A stretch of DNA of 32,967 bases from Vibrio scophthalmi LMG 19158 (GCF_000222585.1 NZ_AFWE01000069.1:1-32967), one strand, 5' to 3'; positions 7,396-15,369 are shown, numbered from the stretch's first letter. Notes: generated from the sequence alone by a model not told the origin. Program-made: numbers and translations.

Positions 7396-9413
7396 GGCGC
7401 GGCCATCTCTAATTCATTAGCCATATCTTGAGGGCTATTCATGTACGTTGGATAAATGCTCACACCGCCGTAATTCGTCGAACGTCCTTGGTTATAAGTC
7501 GACATCTGACGTGCAACCCCACCTTGTTGAACTCTCGCTTTTGGTGTGGCTTGCTGAACTGCATTAATCGTTTGACCAGGTGCTTCGTCATCACCGAGAC
7601 CTGGTATCCAACTGATCACAGTGTCAAAGCTTTCTCCAATCCAACCGAACAGGTTTTCAAATACCGCTTTCACTTCGTCAACAATGGCAAATAAGCCATC
7701 AAAACCCGATAAGTCAGTAAAGCCACTTGTTACCCACTTCCAACCGCCATAGATTGCGGCGAATAAGGCTCGAATAGGCGCAGTAATCGCAGTTAAAACT
7801 TGGAACCATGCGGTGTCGCCAAAGCTCGCTTTAAGATCATCCCAGTAGTACATGAGCCCGACTACGCCAGCTATCGCAGCAGGTATCCAAAACAAAGGAT
7901 TCATTGCAACAGCAGCAGCAAATTTAAGGGCGGTCATTGCTGTTGCCAAAAACGCCTTTCCGATTGTAGAAAGTGCTATTGCAGCAGTAGAGTAGAAGGC
8001 ACTGGCTGCCGTCATCGCTATATTCAATATCCACTGAGTCGCCACTGCTACTTTTGCTCGTATATTGAACATTCGAATATACATATTCATAGCTAGCAAC
8101 GGACCTCTAAGCATCGTCAGCGTTTTGCCTAGAAAACCAAATGAAAAAGTAATTGTTTTAACTAAACCACTTCCAAGCGTTACGGTCGCCCATAGCATTT
8201 TGAATGCACCTGTCATAATGGTTAGCACTCCTCCCACTGCAACTAGGCCAAAGAAACCAAGAGTCAAATAACCAACCCATCGAGTAATATTTGGGAACAG
8301 GTTCGTCCATCTAATTAGCTCTCCAGCACCGTCAACTAATGATGAGATCACTGGCATTAGCGATGGTAGTAGAGCTGTACCAAAAGCTGCTCGAATTGCA
8401 AAGACACCTTGCTCCATACGTTCCCATTGGTCTGTCATGTCTGCCGCCATCTGAGTTGCAGCATCAAGCCCTTTCACATTTCCCAATGCGTCCATACCCG
8501 CACTAAACTCACCCATACGCCCAACCAAGTTCGTAAGCATAAGCGCTCCGTCGCCCAAGCCTGCTTCATCAAGTAGGGTTCGCGCTTCGGTACCCGACAA
8601 GCCATCCAGCAACGGTGCTATGTTCTCCAACACTTGTTGCATCGGAAGCAGTTGCCCGTTCATGTCCGTCAATGACACGCCCAGCTTGTCTTGCGCACCC
8701 ACGGCATTTTCTAAGAAGTTGGTGTATTGGGTGACGGCATCACCCTCACTCATTTGGCCTTTGAGCATACCGAACACAGCGAACTGCTCAGAAAGGCCAA
8801 CGCCCATAGTGGACGTGAGCGAGTGCATACCATCCACCATCCCCTCAATCGCACCCATTTCAATGCCATAAAGCTGTTTCGCAGTGGCAGTCATGCCAGC
8901 AATTTGCGCGGTCCATGTATCCACACCCATGGCATCAGCTTGCGTCTTATAGTTGCCATACAGGTTTTTCATGAATCGCGTAGTGCTTTCTGCGTCTGAC
9001 TTCATCGCCATAGAAAGCGTTGCGCTTGAATGGGTCACGCTTGCCATTACATCAGCAGGCATATTGCCCATAGCAAGGCGCACACCTTCAGCATGGCGAA
9101 CCACATCCACCGAACTTTTGCCGAATTCAGCACTGAACTCGAATGCGGTTTGCGTGATGGCTTTCAGTGCATCATCTGCCACACCAAGCGCTTTCACTTC
9201 ACCTAGTGCTCTGTCCATCTCAATGGCCGGCATTAATGCTTGTTGCAGCGTAATACCCACACCAGCTACGCCAGCAGCACCCGCCACCATAGTGTGAGTG
9301 CCGTCTCGGTAGGAAGAAGCCATGCTATTAAACTCACGCTGAATATTACCCAGCGGTTTACTAATCTGGTCTATCAATCCAACTGTGTAGCGTAGTGGTT
9401 CTGGTAGAGACAT
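7392..9413 (-). CDS. T: tail tape measure protein
   Basis: A 673-aa tape measure of the TP901 type, which sets tail length and passes into the host with the DNA. The N-terminal 350 residues are helical, with IQREFNSMASSYRDGTHTMV and a family-like block of Ala/Met/Gly-rich helices. The middle (about 370-530) carries several hydrophobic stretches suited to membrane insertion, for example WVGYLTLGFFGLVAVGGVLT and ALKFAAAVAMNPLFWIPAAI. The C-terminus is Gln/Asn-rich. It directly follows the two-frame chaperone gene, as in nearly all long-tailed phages. P2 gpT is 815 aa, so the tail should be somewhat shorter than P2's if the usual proportionality holds. Confidence 0.9.
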   Translation of the reverse strand: MSLPEPLRYTVGLIDQISKPLGNIQREFNSMASSYRDGTHTMVAGAAGVAGVGITLQQALMPAIEMDRALGEVKALGVADDALKAITQTAFEFSAEFGKSSVDVVRHAEGVRLAMGNMPADVMASVTHSSATLSMAMKSDAESTTRFMKNLYGNYKTQADAMGVDTWTAQIAGMTATAKQLYGIEMGAIEGMVDGMHSLTSTMGVGLSEQFAVFGMLKGQMSEGDAVTQYTNFLENAVGAQDKLGVSLTDMNGQLLPMQQVLENIAPLLDGLSGTEARTLLDEAGLGDGALMLTNLVGRMGEFSAGMDALGNVKGLDAATQMAADMTDQWERMEQGVFAIRAAFGTALLPSLMPVISSLVDGAGELIRWTNLFPNITRWVGYLTLGFFGLVAVGGVLTIMTGAFKMLWATVTLGSGLVKTITFSFGFLGKTLTMLRGPLLAMNMYIRMFNIRAKVAVATQWILNIAMTAASAFYSTAAIALSTIGKAFLATAMTALKFAAAVAMNPLFWIPAAIAGVVGLMYYWDDLKASFGDTAWFQVLTAITAPIRALFAAIYGGWKWVTSGFTDLSGFDGLFAIVDEVKAVFENLFGWIGESFDTVISWIPGLGDDEAPGQTINAVQQATPKARVQQGGVARQMSTYNQGRSTNYGGVSIYPTYMNSPQDMANELEMAAP

Positions 9414-9416
9414 TCG

Positions 9417-9871
9417 TTATCCTGCAAAAGCTTTCGCTGTTCCGTTCGCATTGGAAATCGCGGTGTTATCCCAGTGTTGTTTCTCTAACCAAACTGCTTG
9501 AGCCAAGCTCATTTCTGTATCTGGTTCGTGGGGTAACCATTTCCTTCGTAATGCGTACATCTGGAGTAAGTCGCTTGATTCAAGCGACTTAACCAGTTCT
9601 TCTATTTTTTTACTGAGATCGCCACCTTCGGCGCATACTCACCAACTAACGCCCCTGCAACCTGGATCATTGCGCCAGCATTGTCTTCATCAAGCTTGCG
9701 TAATAATTCTTTCCCTTCATCGCCTTGCGCTGACTGCATCACAAAGTTATGCGCTGAATCAGTCATGTCGCCACGAGCCATCGCACCGATATATTCGCCA
9801 TAAAGCTCTGGAGTTGGTGCAAACTGAATATCTGAACCTGCAATAGTTAGAACGATAGTTTTCTTACTCAT
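9417..9871 (-). CDS. tail assembly chaperone, -1 frameshift fusion product
   Basis: Joining the 89-aa chaperone to the -1 frame at the slippery site (9611-9605) yields a 151-aa fusion. The extension has 62 residues, begins IEELVKSLESSDLLQMYALR and ends AFAG at a TAA (9417-9419), 3 bp before the tape measure ATG (9413). It has no start codon or ribosome-binding site of its own. Amino-acid composition is normal, with Trp, Leu and charged residues as in gpE' and lambda gpGT C-termini that bind the tape measure. The slip A AAA AAA is followed immediately by the zero-frame TAG and, 13 nt on, by an 11-bp hairpin. This is the P2 E/E' logic. I saw it directly in the sequence; no expression data exist here. 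Confidence 0.85.
9567..9611 (-). promoter_or_regulatory. programmed -1 ribosomal frameshift signal
   Basis: The slippery heptamer A AAA AAA (minus strand, 9611 down to 9605) is in the correct phase: zero frame reads GTA AAA AAA TAG. The stop codon directly follows. A perfect 11-bp stem (9591-9581 with 9577-9567) with a 3-nt loop starts 13 nt downstream. That spacing is slightly long for a bacterial stimulator but close to that of known cases. Confidence 0.85.
9602..9871 (-). CDS. tail assembly chaperone, short product
   Basis: An 89-aa acidic soluble protein in the place of P2 gpE or lambda gpG, just upstream of the tape measure gene. Such proteins coat the tape measure during tail assembly and are absent from virions. 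It starts MSKKTIVLTIAGSDIQFAPT and is mostly helical after residue 20, as in the Phage_TAC families. Most ribosomes should stop at its TAG (9604-9602); a fraction slips into the -1 frame and makes the longer product. The start overlaps the preceding gene by 4 bp. Confidence 0.8.
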   Translation of the reverse strand: MSKKTIVLTIAGSDIQFAPTPELYGEYIGAMARGDMTDSAHNFVMQSAQGDEGKELLRKLDEDNAGAMIQVAGALVGEYAPKVAISVKK

Positions 9872-10143
9872 GTGATTTTCTCTCTATCTAATTTCGTTTC
9901 TAGACGGTCAAACCGTCCGTTAATGGATTTTTTAAGGTCGTCCACGGCTTCTCTAAGCTCGTGTTTCGTTGCGTATTTTTCCGCGTTATCCGCTCTCATC
10001 CTTTCGATAGCAATTTCATTTTGATGAGTGCGCTGCATTAGGCTGTTTGCTGTGCTATTGGATTTCTCTGCACGTGCGTACACAAAGCCAATCAGAGTCA
10101 GTAGAAAAGCAGCCACTGCCAACCACACGCGCAAATCTTCCAT
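9868..10143 (-). CDS. small membrane/coiled-coil protein, spanin-like candidate
   Basis: A 91-aa protein with one N-terminal membrane segment (about residues 7-24, VWLAVAAFLLTLIGFVYA) followed by a charged helical, coiled-coil-prone region to the end. It lies directly after the holin gene. This is the topology of an Rz-type inner-membrane spanin, but I found no embedded or adjacent lipoprotein Rz1 partner with a lipobox. It might instead be a DUF2730-like Mu-type protein. Function is inferred only from topology and position. Confidence 0.5.
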   Translation of the reverse strand: MEDLRVWLAVAAFLLTLIGFVYARAEKSNSTANSLMQRTHQNEIAIERMRADNAEKYATKHELREAVDDLKKSINGRFDRLETKLDREKIT

Positions 10144-10731
10144 TTAGCCTCCTTGCATAACGGCTTGCTTTAAGCTTCCGATAAACCCTGCAGGTTTAGT
10201 TCCCTGAGCGACTTGCTTATCTTGGCTTCGCTTATGGATGCTGATACCTAACACGGCCAGAGCAACGCTAAACAAAGGAGTAAGAGCCACGACACTATTC
10301 ACAACACTAGCGGCTTGCTCTGGGTGGAAAACAAGCGCAAATGCCAAACCAAAGAACAGCAGGGACCAAGCCAAACACATCGCATAGCCAAACGTTGGTC
10401 GCCAACGTCGAACATAGGCGTCATTGCTGGCTAACTCTGCTTGCTGGGTTGCTGCTTGAGTGGTAATCGCCAACTTGCGTTCTTCACTTTCAATTTTTGA
10501 ATGACTCAAAGCCAGCTCTTGCAGTTTGATACGCTCATCACTTTCAAGTCGCTTGAGCTTTAGCAGTGCATCAGGATTAGTTCGCAATTCTTGCTCGATA
10601 GCTTCTGGCGTATTTTCTACGCCTAAAGTACTCGCAACCATCGCACCTACGGCACCACCTGCAGGACCACCGATCACAGTGCCAATCATTGGTGCTGCAG
10701 TTGCAATTAATGATTTAACGCTTTCCCACAT
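10144..10731 (-). CDS. holin, three-helix type
   Basis: A 195-aa protein of the GTA/3TM holin kind. It has a Gly/Ala-rich hydrophobic N-terminus (about residues 5-36), a long charged coiled region (40-108), and two clear membrane helices at about 113-136 and 143-165, followed by a basic tail. Holins set the time of lysis by opening the inner membrane. The neighbours support a lysis cassette: a DUF5675 candidate endolysin upstream and a small one-helix protein downstream. The cassette is embedded between the tube gene and the chaperone, not near the head genes as in P2. Confidence 0.7.
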   Translation of the reverse strand: MWESVKSLIATAAPMIGTVIGGPAGGAVGAMVASTLGVENTPEAIEQELRTNPDALLKLKRLESDERIKLQELALSHSKIESEERKLAITTQAATQQAELASNDAYVRRWRPTFGYAMCLAWSLLFFGLAFALVFHPEQAASVVNSVVALTPLFSVALAVLGISIHKRSQDKQVAQGTKPAGFIGSLKQAVMQGG

Positions 10732-10734
10732 AGC

Positions 10735-11157
10735 TCAGTCCTTAACGATGGTTAAAACCGCTGGTTGACCATCAAGTTCGTGCATCAATGCTTCAAATGC
10801 TGCCTTTGAATTGACTACTGCCCATTCATTGCCAACAAAACCAAAATCAACACCTGGTGCTAAACAGCCTTGAAGTTGGCTCGGTGTGTTCGCTTTATGG
10901 ATCAAGATATGCGTTCTTAAACTCGGCCCCTGACGAGTTACGCCCAGTTCGCCAGCTTCTAGCGCATAGCAATCACCAAACTTAGGCGATTTGTGAGGAA
11001 GAATTTGGTAAGAACCCTCTGGCACACAAGATTTACCTGGCAGATTATTTCGCCAACCACGTTCGGCGATCACACACACTTGGCTTCCATCTTCGCGGTG
11101 AAGCGTTCCAAAAGTGCCGTCTTGAAAGTAACGGCGTTTCAATACAAATCGTTTCAA
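10735..11157 (-). CDS. DUF5675 protein, candidate endolysin
   Basis: The protein is best read as 140 aa from a TTG at 11157 whose TTGA overlaps the TGA stop of the DksA-like gene, 8-9 nt behind a GAGG ribosome-binding site. An upstream ATG at 11208 would add 17 residues encoded inside the previous gene and has no better signal. Residues 84-98 read ILIHKANTPSQLQGC. The His-...-Gly-Cys arrangement is conserved in DUF5675 and recalls the H/HGC motif of L,D-transpeptidase-like enzymes. There is no lysozyme, amidase or chitinase-like gene anywhere else in the window, and a holin follows at once. The enzymatic role is inference; the family has no reaction I can cite with confidence. Confidence 0.65.
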   Translation of the reverse strand: MKRFVLKRRYFQDGTFGTLHREDGSQVCVIAERGWRNNLPGKSCVPEGSYQILPHKSPKFGDCYALEAGELGVTRQGPSLRTHILIHKANTPSQLQGCLAPGVDFGFVGNEWAVVNSKAAFEALMHELDGQPAVLTIVKD

Positions 11158-11381
11158 CGTTTTGCCCTCTTCTCTAGAAGTTCTTGGCACACTACACAGG
11201 TGCAACAATGAGGTAGATACTTTCGGCGTGCGGCTGGGATTTCCTCACCGCATTCAACGCAATGTGTTTCGCCGTTTGGGTGCTGCGCTTTCGCTTTGGC
11301 ACTGGCTGCCAATTGCTTGGCCAGTGCCATTTCCGTTTGTTTGGCTTCGATACCGCTTGCATGATCAAATAAGTCCGGCAT
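11154..11381 (-). CDS. DksA/TraR-type zinc finger protein
   Basis: A 75-aa protein with an N-terminal helix and a four-cysteine zinc finger, C41xxC44 and C62xxC65, with 17 residues between the pairs, as in the DksA/TraR family. These small proteins bind RNA polymerase through the secondary channel or are thought to do so. P2-group phages often carry one among the tail and lysis genes. It overlaps the DUF5675 gene by 4 bp and follows the tail tube gene by 7 bp. It might tune host or phage transcription late in infection. Confidence 0.8.
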   Translation of the reverse strand: MPDLFDHASGIEAKQTEMALAKQLAASAKAKAQHPNGETHCVECGEEIPAARRKYLPHCCTCVVCQELLEKRAKR

Positions 11382-11388
11382 CTACCAC

Positions 11389-11838
11389 CTACCCAATAAT
11401 GTCGGCGGTTTCTTCTGGACGTAGATAAGGCACACCATTGATATGAACAAAATCAGGATCAGTCACATCAAACGGAATCTTATGGACCAGCGCACTGCCA
11501 CCGTTACTATCTGCGTCAATCAAGTCAGAGATTTTCAACTTGATGCCAAACATCTCTACTTTGAGCTCGTCACGCTCCGTTTTGCCGTAGCCCATCGCAT
11601 CAAATGGCTTTAGACCACGGAAAGAACCTGATCGAGCTGCCGCTTTCATCAGCAAATTAAATTGGCTTGTGACTAACTCCAATTCGCCTGAAGCTTCTAC
11701 ATCACCTTCCACGTAACCATCAGGAACACCATCTGTTTTGGTCACCGCGCTGTTATCGGTAATAGAAAGCGTCCATTTCTGTGCGCTAATTTTTAGGTCT
11801 TCCAAGCGGAATTTGAGATTCTTACCGGAAATACGCAT
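11389..11838 (-). CDS. FII: tail tube protein (gpFII-like)
   Basis: A 149-aa protein immediately downstream of the sheath gene, as in P2 (FI-FII) and HP1. The N-terminal half alternates charged and hydrophobic residues (KNLKFRLEDLKISAQKWTLS), as expected of the tube beta-barrel, and VEGDVEASGELELVTSQFN is consistent with a strand-loop-strand segment. Hexamers stack to form the inner tube that carries DNA. The start lies 2 bp after the sheath gene. Confidence 0.75.
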   Translation of the reverse strand: MRISGKNLKFRLEDLKISAQKWTLSITDNSAVTKTDGVPDGYVEGDVEASGELELVTSQFNLLMKAAARSGSFRGLKPFDAMGYGKTERDELKVEMFGIKLKISDLIDADSNGGSALVHKIPFDVTDPDFVHINGVPYLRPEETADIIG

Positions 11839-11840
11839 GC

Positions 11841-12962
11841 TTATGCCTCCTGATCGGCTGGGTTAGACAGGTCTAACGCAACATTGACCACAATGTGCTT
11901 AGGACAGTTATGCGGCTGCACCATTAAACCGATCACCACTTTTGATTTTGTCATCCATTGGATAGTCACATCGCCATCACGTGGCGGCATGATTTCACCT
12001 GGGAATTGAATGTCACCTAGCTGAATACCTTTGCTCATCTGGCGCATGTCTTTGGAGAAATACTGTTTATTGTTCTCGATAGACTCAGGAGTAGAGTTGA
12101 GGATTTTGTCACCGATGCGACGAATCGCTTTCACGCGAACGCGGCGATTAAGTTTGTGTACTGGGCGTACATATTCAAGGTATTGGTAATCACCACCTTT
12201 CGCTTCGAGCGTCGTGGCATCAGTCCAGTAAATACCTTCGTAGTCGGCATACCATTGCGGTACTGAATAGCGAGCGGTAGCAAGTGCTTCAACGGTGGAC
12301 ATTTCAAGATCTTTACCAGCACTGTCTTTTGGTGCATCACCTAAACCCAATACATTACCTGTTGCTACGCGCATTGGTGTATCCGCTACCGTGACACTGC
12401 GATCACACAGGCGACCAGCAAGCACACCGATGTTATTGCCATGAAGTTGCGGCACTGGTACCACCATATTCGCAGCAACATCTTTCACCAGTGTCAGCAT
12501 TGCCGTTTCGTATTCCGACCATGTTTGATTTTCTGAATCGATACCAGGTACTGCAGCCAAGATGAACACCCAACGGCCTAGTTTGCTCACTAGTTCGTTA
12601 TGTTTTGCCATCATGTCATCAAAAGCGGCTTTGTCGGTGGTTTTATCTACCAGCACAATACCTTCGAACGAATCTGTTTTGTTGGCTTCATTAACTACAC
12701 CAGTCCAAAGTTCTGGAGCGGTTAAGCCATAGATAGCAGCTGTCCAGTTTTGCTTACCGTTGAGTTGAGCGGCAATCACATTCGCCCCTAACTCATCATC
12801 TGCGACAACACCTGATAGGTCGGACATTGCAGAAACACGGGTGACTTTGCCTTGTAGTTCTGCTTTTGACGTAACGCCAATGAAAAGCAGATGACGTTCA
12901 ATTTCGGGGATACCGCCTTGCCCCAAGTTCAAGTTATTGACTTCTACCTTTCCGGTTGCCAT
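11841..12962 (-). CDS. FI: contractile tail sheath protein (gpFI-like)
   Basis: A 373-aa sheath subunit. It is close in length to P2 gpFI (396 aa). Features typical of the family are an N-terminal GIPEIERHLLFIGVTS strand, a central Rossmann-like DKAAFDDMMAKHNELVSKLG region, WTDATTLE near the Ser/Thr-rich loop, and a C-terminal handshake region with MPPRDGDVTIQWMTKSKVVI and the final strand HIVVNVALDLSNP (about 355-367). The C-terminal strand probably augments the neighbouring subunit's sheet. It contracts on injection. Operon order supports the call. Confidence 0.88.
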   Translation of the reverse strand: MATGKVEVNNLNLGQGGIPEIERHLLFIGVTSKAELQGKVTRVSAMSDLSGVVADDELGANVIAAQLNGKQNWTAAIYGLTAPELWTGVVNEANKTDSFEGIVLVDKTTDKAAFDDMMAKHNELVSKLGRWVFILAAVPGIDSENQTWSEYETAMLTLVKDVAANMVVPVPQLHGNNIGVLAGRLCDRSVTVADTPMRVATGNVLGLGDAPKDSAGKDLEMSTVEALATARYSVPQWYADYEGIYWTDATTLEAKGGDYQYLEYVRPVHKLNRRVRVKAIRRIGDKILNSTPESIENNKQYFSKDMRQMSKGIQLGDIQFPGEIMPPRDGDVTIQWMTKSKVVIGLMVQPHNCPKHIVVNVALDLSNPADQEA

Positions 12963-12982
12963 CAGTTCTATCCTCTTTTCGC

Positions 12983-13651
12983 CTAGCCTTGCTTGGCTTT
13001 CTCGATGTTGCGTAACAGTCGTTTGGTAACTAATTCTTTTCGGGTTCCAATCAACTCACGTTCTGGTGTTTCGATCGTCCAGCTCTGTTTCCCTTTCGGA
13101 CTACCTGAACGCATCATGCGGATAATTAGCCCGGCTTGACCTAACGTCAGTCGTTTTTGAATATTGCGTTTACTCAGGCGATTAAATCCGCCATCTTTTC
13201 GCCTGATTTTGTAACCTAACCGGCGCAGTGCATGGGCTTGCTCATCTGTGGCTTGCGCCTCGTAATCAGGCTGCCCAAACCTTTTGTTCTGGCTTTTTAT
13301 ATGCAGCCTAGCGGTGACCGTTTCTGTCATGCCTTGTTGATGAACAGCGGCTTTTTTTGCCTGTATCCGGTTTTTCCATGTTAAGTCGAGCTCCTTTGCT
13401 CCGTTCTTAACGTAGGGTTCCATCCCGTTGGCAAAGCTCATTAGAACTGCACCTTCACCTTTCTTTCGCTTGTCATACGCTTTGTTTTTAGTGTTTTTCT
13501 GACGCTTAATGCGGCTTCGGGTGTTGCGTATTTCCCAGCGACCTAAATCTTTCAGAATCCAAAATCGTTTCTTTGGTGGCAGCATCAACGCTTCAAGTGC
13601 TTTTCTGGCACTGATTGCATCATTGGCGTTAAGCGTTATCGTTGGCTGCAT
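12983..13651 (-). CDS. virion morphogenesis / tail completion protein (gpS-like)
   Basis: A 222-aa, very basic protein, rich in Lys and Arg, with the N-terminal segment ALEALMLPPKKRFWILKDLG and a basic R-x-R-x-R-Q-K-N run (about 44-53), as in the phage_tail_S (virion morphogenesis) family. In P2, gpR and gpS are needed to join tail and head. Its start overlaps the upstream gpR-like gene by 23 bp. It is larger than P2 gpS (150 aa), with an extended C-terminal half. Confidence 0.72.
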   Translation of the reverse strand: MQPTITLNANDAISARKALEALMLPPKKRFWILKDLGRWEIRNTRSRIKRQKNTKNKAYDKRKKGEGAVLMSFANGMEPYVKNGAKELDLTWKNRIQAKKAAVHQQGMTETVTARLHIKSQNKRFGQPDYEAQATDEQAHALRRLGYKIRRKDGGFNRLSKRNIQKRLTLGQAGLIIRMMRSGSPKGKQSWTIETPERELIGTRKELVTKRLLRNIEKAKQG

Positions 13652-14111
13652 TCGTAATTTCGCCTTCTTCTGCTATCCAAATTTCTACTGGATTCACTCG
13701 ATAAGTCTGGCTATTCCAAAGCACCAATCCTTTCGGGTCGAGTATCAACTCGATGGGTTCTTCAAAGGCGATTTTTATCAATACATCCGCACTTTCTTCG
13801 TTGTTCACATCGATTTCGATATCAGGATTGCCAAGCTCTTCATTTTCGTCCCTTTCAGGATCAAATTCTGAAATCCAACAAGCCACCAAAGCGAATAAAG
13901 TACTTGGGTCCAGTTTGTTATGAGGGAAGTTCTCGATCAGTATCCCTGCTTGGTAAAACCAGTTAGCAATTCGATAACCGCCATTGCCTCTGTCTTCACC
14001 ATTTACTATCAACTCACCGCCAGCTTGAGTGGCGTGAATCTTTTTCGCGTGGACGTTGCCTTTAAGTTGCTGACATAGGTATTTGTGTAAGGCTTGTAAT
14101 TTGGTTTGCAT
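13629..14111 (-). CDS. tail completion protein (gpR-like)
   Basis: A 160-aa acidic protein between the head-completion gene and the gpS-like gene, in the same order as L-...-R-S in P2. YRIANWFYQAGILIENFPHN (about residues 46-65) resembles the conserved aromatic-acidic segment of gpR, and the C-terminal half is rich in Glu and Asp. Its first base coincides with the last base of gpL's stop codon. It probably completes the tail end that contacts the head. Confidence 0.68.
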   Translation of the reverse strand: MQTKLQALHKYLCQQLKGNVHAKKIHATQAGGELIVNGEDRGNGGYRIANWFYQAGILIENFPHNKLDPSTLFALVACWISEFDPERDENEELGNPDIEIDVNNEESADVLIKIAFEEPIELILDPKGLVLWNSQTYRVNPVEIWIAEEGEITNAANDNA

Positions 14112-14530
14112 CAGATCAAATCCACCTTGTTGGCACTTCTACCAAGCAGCAAACTAATGTCCCGTTTTGCTTGAGCTCTAAATCGGTCAGCCTGTTTAAA
14201 ATCGTCTTCGGCTGTATTTTCCGCCGCATCTCTGCGGTCTTGAGTTGCAAACTCTGGCAATAAGTCAGCATGAGCGGTTCCATACACCGCACGTTTGTAA
14301 ACGGATGCTTTACGCGTATCAAAATCAGGTGCTTCACTGCCGACCAACAACTCATCCAGTTCACCTTGCACGTACAAGCTAGCGGCTTGCAGTGCAGTAA
14401 TAATTGAGCTTTCATCGAACAGCGAAGGTATACGTCTCATCAGGCGAAACTCACTGGTTTTCAACACAGGCCAGCCACCGAACTCGATGTCTGTATTTGC
14501 ATTTTCTTCGACGTATCCACCAAAGCTCAT
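14111..14530 (-). CDS. L: head completion protein (gpL)
   Basis: A 139-aa protein that plugs the head-tail connector after packaging. I prefer the ATG at 14530 over the in-frame GTG at 14533 because an AAGGA site lies 7 nt in front of it. The N-terminal FGGYVEENANTDIEFGGWPV and the later SLYVQGELDELLV helix fit P2 gpL, and the C-terminal QADRFRAQAKRDISLLLGRS is a family-like ending. Unlike P2, a 110-nt gap with secondary structure separates it from M. Confidence 0.78.
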   Translation of the reverse strand: MSFGGYVEENANTDIEFGGWPVLKTSEFRLMRRIPSLFDESSIITALQAASLYVQGELDELLVGSEAPDFDTRKASVYKRAVYGTAHADLLPEFATQDRRDAAENTAEDDFKQADRFRAQAKRDISLLLGRSANKVDLI

Positions 14531-14640
14531 CACTGTTCCTTACTTGAATAAGTGCGCCTCTAGCCACTGGGTCGACGGTATCGAGTTAGCCTATTGGCTT
14601 CTCTTACCTCACCAGCCGAGGCGCGGTGGCGTAGGAGTCT
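14531..14640 (-). other. structured intercistronic gap between M and L
   Basis: In an operon with almost no gaps this stretch is unusual. GCGCCTC (14554-14560) and GAGGCGC (14618-14624) pair perfectly and enclose a 57-nt loop with shorter internal pairings (GGCT/AGCC). The size resembles a tRNA, but there is no T-arm consensus, no usable anticodon stem and no CCA, so it is not called a tRNA. It could be an RNA processing site or stability element in the late mRNA. Confidence 0.4.
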
Positions 14641-15363
14641 TTAGAGATTCTTGCCGTCTTTAATGGCACGAATACGTTGTTCAATTTTCTTGATTTGGGT
14701 ACCCACACCCACTTTGCAGTGCTTGTTGTGAGCGTGTTGAAGCAGGGCCAATGCCTTTTCCAACGTTTCCAAATTGCCGATCGCTGTTGCTTGTGGTTGG
14801 CCTTCTTCGTTTCGAATCAGGTACAAACCCGCAAACTTGTACCACTTTGCGTGGACCTTCTCGTGTAAGCGCCAGTCTTTCTCGACTTTCTCAAACACTT
14901 GGGAGAAGTAAGGCTCAATTGAGTTGCCACGTTCCGATTCACTTTCGGCCCATTCCAAGACCTGATCAGCGCAGAATGTCGGCCAGTCACGGCGAAAATT
15001 CTCTGGTGTTGGCAAGTCTCGTTCGATTGCCTTCATGCACCAATCAATAGCGGTATCCAGCTCTTTAATATCGAATAGCCAGATCACCAAGTTGGTAAAA
15101 ATTGGGTTTTCGAACTGTTCACCGTTTTCTAAATAACTTTGAACATACGGCTTGTATTTCGGAACTAAGACATTGCGCTTATGCTCGACACGATCAGCAA
15201 TCGCATTGAAAGAGCGCAAGTGCTTGCGGTCTTCTTCGAAGCCAATCAGCTTGATATGTAGGCTGTCGGTATCAACCGCAGGACTAACATTAAAAGCTTT
15301 CTGTTCTCTTGCTGCTTTCTTCGCAAGGTTGTCTCTCATGCCAGGAGATAAACGCATAGTCAT
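14641..15363 (-). CDS. M: terminase endonuclease subunit (gpM)
   Basis: A 240-aa small terminase/endonuclease, matching P2 gpM (247 aa) in size and in place after the capsid gene. It begins MTMRLSPGMRDNLAKKAARE, and the middle contains YLENGEQFENPIFTNLVIWLFDI and WCMKAIERDLPTPENFRRDW, a pattern of the phage_term_sma M family. In P2 gpM cuts cos and works with the gpP ATPase encoded divergently at 17459. The gap to the capsid gene is 6 bp. Confidence 0.85.
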   Translation of the reverse strand: MTMRLSPGMRDNLAKKAAREQKAFNVSPAVDTDSLHIKLIGFEEDRKHLRSFNAIADRVEHKRNVLVPKYKPYVQSYLENGEQFENPIFTNLVIWLFDIKELDTAIDWCMKAIERDLPTPENFRRDWPTFCADQVLEWAESESERGNSIEPYFSQVFEKVEKDWRLHEKVHAKWYKFAGLYLIRNEEGQPQATAIGNLETLEKALALLQHAHNKHCKVGVGTQIKKIEQRIRAIKDGKNL

Positions 15364-15369
15364 TTATCC

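Noticed and set aside
11158-11208. ATG at 11208 as start of the DUF5675 gene
   Set aside because: The extra 17 residues lie wholly inside the zinc-finger gene in another frame; the TTG at 11157 has a ribosome-binding site and couples to the preceding stop.
14569-14590. GGTCGACGGTATCGA, identical to a common cloning-vector polylinker stretch
   Set aside because: Only about 15 bp match and the flanks do not continue the polylinker; the surrounding operon is intact, so vector contamination is unlikely and chance is preferred.
14554-14624. tRNA-like 71-nt element between M and L
   Set aside because: Acceptor-like stem and T8-A9 on the plus strand, but no valid T-arm, no 5-bp anticodon stem with 7-nt loop, and no CCA; not called as tRNA.
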